Source: Flavobacteriales bacterium
GTDB taxonomy: Bacteria; Bacteroidota; Bacteroidia; Flavobacteriales_G; Salibacteraceae
Length of the DNA stretch: 64,000 bases
Direction of reading: 5' to 3'
NCBI GenBank assembly: GCA_003499525.1
Contig: DNTB01000089.1
Location: 62,001-126,000 of the forward strand
The position numbers and the translations under genes were made by a program. Position 1 is the first letter of the stretch, and the number at the start of each line of letters is the position of its first letter. Below the pieces are notes generated by a model. That model made no database searches, was not told the origin of the DNA, and worked only from the letters and a program-made list of their open reading frames with translations. Positions 59,867-64,000 of the stretch are shown piece after piece.

Positions 59867-61345
59867 GTGAAAAAAATCCTTGTAGCTAATCGTGGAGAGA
59901 TCGCTTTGAGAGTCATGCGCTCCTGCAAAGAAATGGGAATATCAACAGTAGCAGTATATTCTGATGCCGATAGAAATGCCCCTCATGTGAAATTTGCTGA
60001 TGAAGCCATAAATATCGGACCGCCTCCATCATCCGAATCATATCTTCTTGGAGATAGAATTATAGAAGAGGCTTTGAAAATTGGTGTAAATGGCATCCAT
60101 CCTGGATACGGTTTCCTTTCGGAGAATGCATCGTTTGCAGAAAAAGTATCTGATTCTGGTATGACTTTTATAGGCCCAACTCCCCATGCAATAGAGGTAA
60201 TGGGGGATAAATTGGCAGCTAAAGAAGCAGTCAAAGGATATAATATCCCCATGGTTCCGGGAGTCGATCATGCTTTAAAAGACCCGTCAGAGGCCATTGA
60301 AATTGCCAAAGAAGTTGGGTATCCGGTTTTAATAAAAGCAGCTGCTGGAGGTGGAGGTAAGGGTATGCGAGTTGTACATTCTCCTGAGAATATTGAAGAG
60401 GAGGTAAAGAGAGCTTCAAGCGAAGCTAAATCCGCATTTGGGGATGCTTCCGTTTTTGTAGAGAAGTACATTGAATCTCCACGTCATATTGAAATCCAAG
60501 TGCTGGCCGATACACATGGAAAGGTTTTGTATCTGTTTGAGCGAGAATGTTCTATACAGCGACGTCATCAAAAGGTTATTGAAGAAGCACCTTCGGCTGT
60601 TCTTACTCCAGAACTTAGAAAGAAAATGGGTGAGAGCGCAGTTGATGTAGCCAGGGCATGTAATTATGTAGGTGCTGGAACAGTTGAGTTTCTATACGAC
60701 CAAGGCAAGTATTATTTTCTTGAAATGAACACCAGGCTCCAGGTTGAGCATCCTGTTACAGAGATGATTACAGGTCTTGATTTGGTGAAAGAACAAATTG
60801 AAATTGCCAGGGGCAAACCGCTGAGCTTCAGTCAGGCTGATCTTGGTATTTCAGGTCATGCCATAGAAGTTCGCGTTTATGCTGAAGATCCTGCTAATAA
60901 TTTTTTACCGGATATCGGAAAGCTCTCAACATACCAACTACCCAAAGGACCTGGAATAAGGGTAGATGATGGAATGGAAGAAGGAATGCAAATACCTATC
61001 TACTATGATCCTATGATAGCCAAATTAGTAGTCTGGGGAAGTGATAGAGAAGAGGCAATAGAGCGTACTTTGTCGGCAATTGATGATTATAGAATTAATG
61101 GTGTAGAAACAACCTTGAGTTTTTGTCGGTTTGCCATAGATCATGAAGCATTTAGAACCGGGAATTTCGATACTCACTTTGTTAGTAAATATTTTACTCC
61201 TGATAAGCTTAATTTCGCAAAGCCAGAAGAAGAGGAACTGGCCGCCATGATGGCCGGACATCTTCTGGCGGAGAGGAGTCTGGAGCTTTCTTACTCAGGG
61301 GAACCTGAAATGCCCTCTGCCTGGAGAATTAAGCGTAGGATTTGA
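59867..61345 (+). CDS. acyl-CoA carboxylase biotin carboxylase subunit
   Basis: ATP-grasp enzyme that carboxylates biotin on a carrier protein, the first half-reaction of acetyl- or propionyl-CoA carboxylase. From the GTG at 59867 it has 492 residues, starting at KKILVANRGEIALRV. The ATP loop AAAGGGGKGMR, SIQRRHQKVIEEAPS and EMNTRLQVEHPVTE are intact. There is a C-terminal extension of about 45 residues compared with AccC of the acetyl-CoA system, like the PccA form. No biotin carrier or carboxyltransferase gene is adjacent, so the subunit's partners must be elsewhere. Its TGA overlaps the TTG start of the next gene by three bases. Confidence 0.9.
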   Translation: MKKILVANRGEIALRVMRSCKEMGISTVAVYSDADRNAPHVKFADEAINIGPPPSSESYLLGDRIIEEALKIGVNGIHPGYGFLSENASFAEKVSDSGMTFIGPTPHAIEVMGDKLAAKEAVKGYNIPMVPGVDHALKDPSEAIEIAKEVGYPVLIKAAAGGGGKGMRVVHSPENIEEEVKRASSEAKSAFGDASVFVEKYIESPRHIEIQVLADTHGKVLYLFERECSIQRRHQKVIEEAPSAVLTPELRKKMGESAVDVARACNYVGAGTVEFLYDQGKYYFLEMNTRLQVEHPVTEMITGLDLVKEQIEIARGKPLSFSQADLGISGHAIEVRVYAEDPANNFLPDIGKLSTYQLPKGPGIRVDDGMEEGMQIPIYYDPMIAKLVVWGSDREEAIERTLSAIDDYRINGVETTLSFCRFAIDHEAFRTGNFDTHFVSKYFTPDKLNFAKPEEEELAAMMAGHLLAERSLELSYSGEPEMPSAWRIKRRI

Positions 61346-62379
61346 GACTTTTAATTTTAGTTGGGTTATCCATAATTGCTTCTTCCTGTTCCCTCCAGAA
61401 GGTACAAATAGATATTCTTGTCCTGCCTGATCTGGAGTTTGATTCAAAACCAGAAAGAGTAGCCCTAGTTAATCGCGTAGATTACTCTAATGCGTACACA
61501 AAGCAATACATCAATGGAGTTATCGTAGAGCAGTATACCGATATGAGTAAAGTATACACATATGTGACAATGGAACAGCTTAAGGTTCGACTTGAGAAAG
61601 ACGGAAGAATAGAAACGGAGACGAAAAACCCTATCTACCTGCCGAGAACAGGAGAATTTTACGGGGCTCCCTTGCTACCTGAATATTCTCAGAAAATTTG
61701 CAAAGACTTAAAGGCAAACGCAATTGTGACCATTGAAGGATATGATGCAGAAATCGATACCGACGGACAGGTTATATATTCTACCCCGGTAGAGATGATT
61801 TATGGAACAGTGAGGATTCCCTATTTCGAGGGAAATCAAAATGTGCAAATGAGAATGTTTTACAGGGTATATTCCTGTTGGGAAAAAACCAGGGTTCTTT
61901 ACGAATCCGAAATTGGTGCTCAAATGACACATTCTCGCTCAGCGAGCAGACCCAATGAACTTCAAATGAATATGCCGGATAAGGATAATGTCATGTTTGA
62001 TGTTGCTCGTGAATTAGGCAACCAGATTAGCGAGCAACTTTTACCACATTGGGAAAGGCAAAGTAGAGAAATCTATCGAAGCGGGAGTAAAGAAATGGTT
62101 CAAGCGGCCGAGAAAGTGAAGGAAAACGATTGGATAGCAGCCACAAGTCTTTGGTATCATTTGGCTGATTCGCAGGACAAAAAACTCGCGGAAAAGGCCT
62201 CTTACAATCTCATCATCGCATCAGAGGTATCGAATGATCTTGACTTAGCATTGGAATGGGCAAAATTGTGCCGGGATCAATACGGGAACCTGAAAGCAGG
62301 GGATCAGATTGACCGACTTCAAAAAAGAAAAGAAGAAATCGAAAGTTTGAACGAGTTATTCCCGAGCTTTCTTCACTGA
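61342..62379 (+). CDS. DUF6340-like lipoprotein
   Basis: Lipoprotein of 345 residues. Signal peptide LLILVGLSIIASSC with the lipid-bearing cysteine at 16. The mature part matches the DUF6340 family, with IDILVLPDLEFDSKPERVALVNR, an inner region PIYLPRTGEFYGA and a C-terminal helical part with TPR-like repeats (AAEKVKENDWIAATSLWYHLADSQ). The start is a TTG at 61342, overlapping the stop of the carboxylase gene (TTGA). No Met precedes the signal peptide, so the non-ATG start is necessary. It lies on the opposite strand from the DPP IV gene and overlaps its 3' end by 24 bases. Function unknown. Confidence 0.83.
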   Translation: MRLLILVGLSIIASSCSLQKVQIDILVLPDLEFDSKPERVALVNRVDYSNAYTKQYINGVIVEQYTDMSKVYTYVTMEQLKVRLEKDGRIETETKNPIYLPRTGEFYGAPLLPEYSQKICKDLKANAIVTIEGYDAEIDTDGQVIYSTPVEMIYGTVRIPYFEGNQNVQMRMFYRVYSCWEKTRVLYESEIGAQMTHSRSASRPNELQMNMPDKDNVMFDVARELGNQISEQLLPHWERQSREIYRSGSKEMVQAAEKVKENDWIAATSLWYHLADSQDKKLAEKASYNLIIASEVSNDLDLALEWAKLCRDQYGNLKAGDQIDRLQKRKEEIESLNELFPSFLH

Positions 62380-64000
62380 GTCTTCGATAAACTCAATGAC
62401 ATGCTCCATCATACGCACTCGCTCCTCACCATAAACATTGTGCTTTGCTTTCGGAATGATCATGCTACGAATGGGTATGTTATGTTCATCACAGCTTTTC
62501 TTAAGGGCGACAAAGTGCTCTGGAATAACTGTGGGGTCTTCAGCTCCATGAATGAGAAGAAGCTCATCCGATATATTAGATACTTTGTCTAAAGTCGAAG
62601 TTTTTTCGTAGCCTTTGGGATTCTTAAATGGCGTTTCCATGTATCGCTCCGTATACATAACCTCATAGAATTTCCAATCTGTTACAGCACCTCCAGCGAC
62701 CCCTCCAATGAATGATTCGGGGTAATTTTCAAGCAGAGATATGGTCATGAATCCTCCGTAGCTCCACCCATGTACAACTACTCTGTCTAGATCGATGAAA
62801 TAATTCCGCCCAATATAATTCAGGCCATCTATTTGATCTTTCATTTCTACCTGGCCAAGCTTTCTGTAAGTTTCCTGCTCAAAAGAAAGACCTCGATTGG
62901 CGCTACCTCTGCCGTCAATGGTGACCACGATGACCCCTTTGTTTGCCAGATGAAACATCCATGGGGGAGCCCCTGAAAGCCATCGATTATTTATAAGTTG
63001 AACACCAGGACCGTTGTAGACATACAATAAAACCGGATATTTTATTAAAGGGTCAAAATCGTATGGTTTTATCACTCTTCCGAAAAGAACTACAGAATCC
63101 TCCGTATGGAAATTGAATAGATCAATATCTCCAATGTGGAACTTGGAAAGCGGATTTTTAGCTACGAAAAAAGTTGTGGACTCATCCTTAACTGGGTCAA
63201 TATATTCTGCTACTTTGGGTTCATCAATTGATGATGAAGTAGCCACGATGTATGGGAAATTCTGGTTAAACCATACTTGTTCATAGAAGCGACCATCCTG
63301 AGTGAGTTGTCTGTAGTTGTTGGTAAATCCTGCATCTGCATCTACCCAGGCTTTGTCGTCATCAAGAATCACCATATAGATATGCCTGCCCACCTTTTCT
63401 TTGTGATTTCCCAGAAAGTACATTTTACCATTCTTTCTATCTATTCCAAGATAGTCTTGAGCGATGATATCAGGAATGCGTACATGTCCGAGAAACTCGC
63501 CATAGGAAGAGTATTTATAGAATTGTGCAATGCCACTTCTTTCACTTATCCAAAGAAAATTTTCATTGTCAATGAAGTATAATGGATGCTGAGGGTGAAC
63601 GTATTTATTACTGGTTTCAATGAATATTTCATGCATGAAAGATCCATCTTTACCTAAATACTTATTCATCCTTAAATCTTTCTGATCTCGGGAAAGAGTT
63701 GCAGCGAATATGTACTTACTCTTAGGGTCCCAGGTAACTGAAGTTATATATTGATCTTCTGGTCCAGATATGTTCAGATAATACTTTTCTCCCGAGGAAA
63801 CTTTGAAAAGACCAACCTTTACTTTTTCGCTGGCCTGACCTGCTCGTGGATATCTTATGGTTTGGTTTGCTGATTTTTCAATATCCTCAAATGGAAAAGT
63901 GTACTCTGTTACTGCCGATTCGTCTTTTTCGTAAAAGGCCAAATACTTCCCATCCGGTGACCAAAAGATACCGCGATCTATTCCAAACTCGATTCTGCTT
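62356..64000 (-). CDS. S9 dipeptidyl peptidase IV-type serine peptidase, 5' end outside window
   Basis: The C-terminal 548 residues of a DPP IV-like peptidase (S9B); the frame is open to the last base of the window. The N-terminal part seen here is the end of the eight-bladed propeller (RGIFWSPDGKYLAFYEKDES). The alpha/beta-hydrolase domain begins about residue 290 of the visible part. The catalytic serine is in GWSYGGFM (around 62757-62768), the aspartate in HGAEDPTV and the histidine in KAKHNVYGEE. The catalytic triad is complete. A TTG at 63942 is not the start, since the upstream sequence reads as conserved propeller. It should act outside the cytoplasm, removing N-terminal X-Pro or X-Ala dipeptides. 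Overlaps the convergent DUF6340 gene by 24 bases. Confidence 0.92.
   Translation of the reverse strand, partial: SRIEFGIDRGIFWSPDGKYLAFYEKDESAVTEYTFPFEDIEKSANQTIRYPRAGQASEKVKVGLFKVSSGEKYYLNISGPEDQYITSVTWDPKSKYIFAATLSRDQKDLRMNKYLGKDGSFMHEIFIETSNKYVHPQHPLYFIDNENFLWISERSGIAQFYKYSSYGEFLGHVRIPDIIAQDYLGIDRKNGKMYFLGNHKEKVGRHIYMVILDDDKAWVDADAGFTNNYRQLTQDGRFYEQVWFNQNFPYIVATSSSIDEPKVAEYIDPVKDESTTFFVAKNPLSKFHIGDIDLFNFHTEDSVVLFGRVIKPYDFDPLIKYPVLLYVYNGPGVQLINNRWLSGAPPWMFHLANKGVIVVTIDGRGSANRGLSFEQETYRKLGQVEMKDQIDGLNYIGRNYFIDLDRVVVHGWSYGGFMTISLLENYPESFIGGVAGGAVTDWKFYEVMYTERYMETPFKNPKGYEKTSTLDKVSNISDELLLIHGAEDPTVIPEHFVALKKSCDEHNIPIRSMIIPKAKHNVYGEERVRMMEHVIEFIEDSVKKARE

Noticed and set aside
1..64000. CRISPR arrays, prophage genes, integrases or restriction systems
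   Set aside because: None was found by eye; there are no regularly spaced repeats and no phage or recombinase motifs.

Overview
The window is chromosomal DNA of a member of the Bacteroidota, probably a marine or aquatic Flavobacteriales or Cytophagales-type organism; I cannot place it lower. Indicators: a type IX secretion type B cargo next to a PorP/SprF-like protein, Bacteroidota-only families (DUF4293, DUF6340- and DUF4421-like), bacillithiol synthesis (bshB1), a Rho with a long basic disordered insert, A-rich leaders with almost no Shine-Dalgarno, and repeated -7 elements of the TAnnTTTG type. No tRNA or rRNA gene, CRISPR array, prophage, insertion sequence or integron was seen. No gene-free stretch exceeds about 260 bases, so packing is very tight.

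Layout. 1-4.6 kb: end of a TPR protein, mnmA, a YceI-like lipoprotein, a 2OG-Fe(II) oxygenase and an M48 lipoprotein peptidase. 4.8-8.2 kb: a sulfur module, with a CstB-like persulfide dioxygenase/rhodanese, a tandem universal stress protein and a split YeeE/YedE transporter pair. 8.2-14.7 kb: tamB divergent from tsaD, then an alpha/beta hydrolase. 14.7-18.1 kb: an MbnH/MbnP-like di-heme enzyme and partner, divergent from a thioredoxin-fold protein. 18.1-25.7 kb: a methyltransferase with fabI, an envelope set (beta-barrel protein, small membrane protein, M23-LysM peptidase), an aspartoacylase-like hydrolase overlapping a GCS2-CBS ligase, and msrA. 25.8-28.1 kb: a DUF998 membrane protein, a frameshifted hydrolase and a Crp-type regulator. 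28.2-34.4 kb: a second sulfur module, with a SulP permease, a SoeA/PsrA-like molybdoenzyme and a fused ferredoxin-NrfD subunit. 34.6-45.3 kb: dgkA, rho, bshB1, yggS, a serine-pathway cluster (DUF1015, HAD, serA, serC) and a LuxC-type acyl-CoA reductase. 45.4-48.7 kb: the type B cargo with its PorP/SprF partner. 48.7-55.8 kb: AAG glycosylase, a TPR protein, a TerB-ABCG fusion transporter and secreted proteins of unknown function. 55.8-64 kb: miaA, a pRiA4b ORF-3-like gene, cca, a DUF4421 barrel, a biotin carboxylase, a DUF6340 lipoprotein and the 3' part of a DPP IV-type peptidase.

How the genes fit together. The two sulfur modules form a plausible inferred route: persulfide to sulfite or thiosulfate (CstB-like), sulfur-compound transport (YeeE/YedE), sulfite to sulfate with electrons to the quinone pool (Soe-like) and sulfate movement (SulP). 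mnmA, tsaD, miaA and cca are four separate tRNA-maturation genes. All eleven convergent gene ends overlap or lie within 9 bases of each other; the one clear intrinsic terminator is between the CstB-like gene and the stress-protein gene.

The most interesting items are the MbnP/MbnH pair separated only by an in-frame TAA-TTG, the Soe-like operon with fused SoeB-SoeC and adjacent SulP, the CstB-like enzyme with a Cys-less middle rhodanese, the GCS2-CBS ligase overlapping an aspartoacylase-like hydrolase, and the TerB-ABCG transporter.
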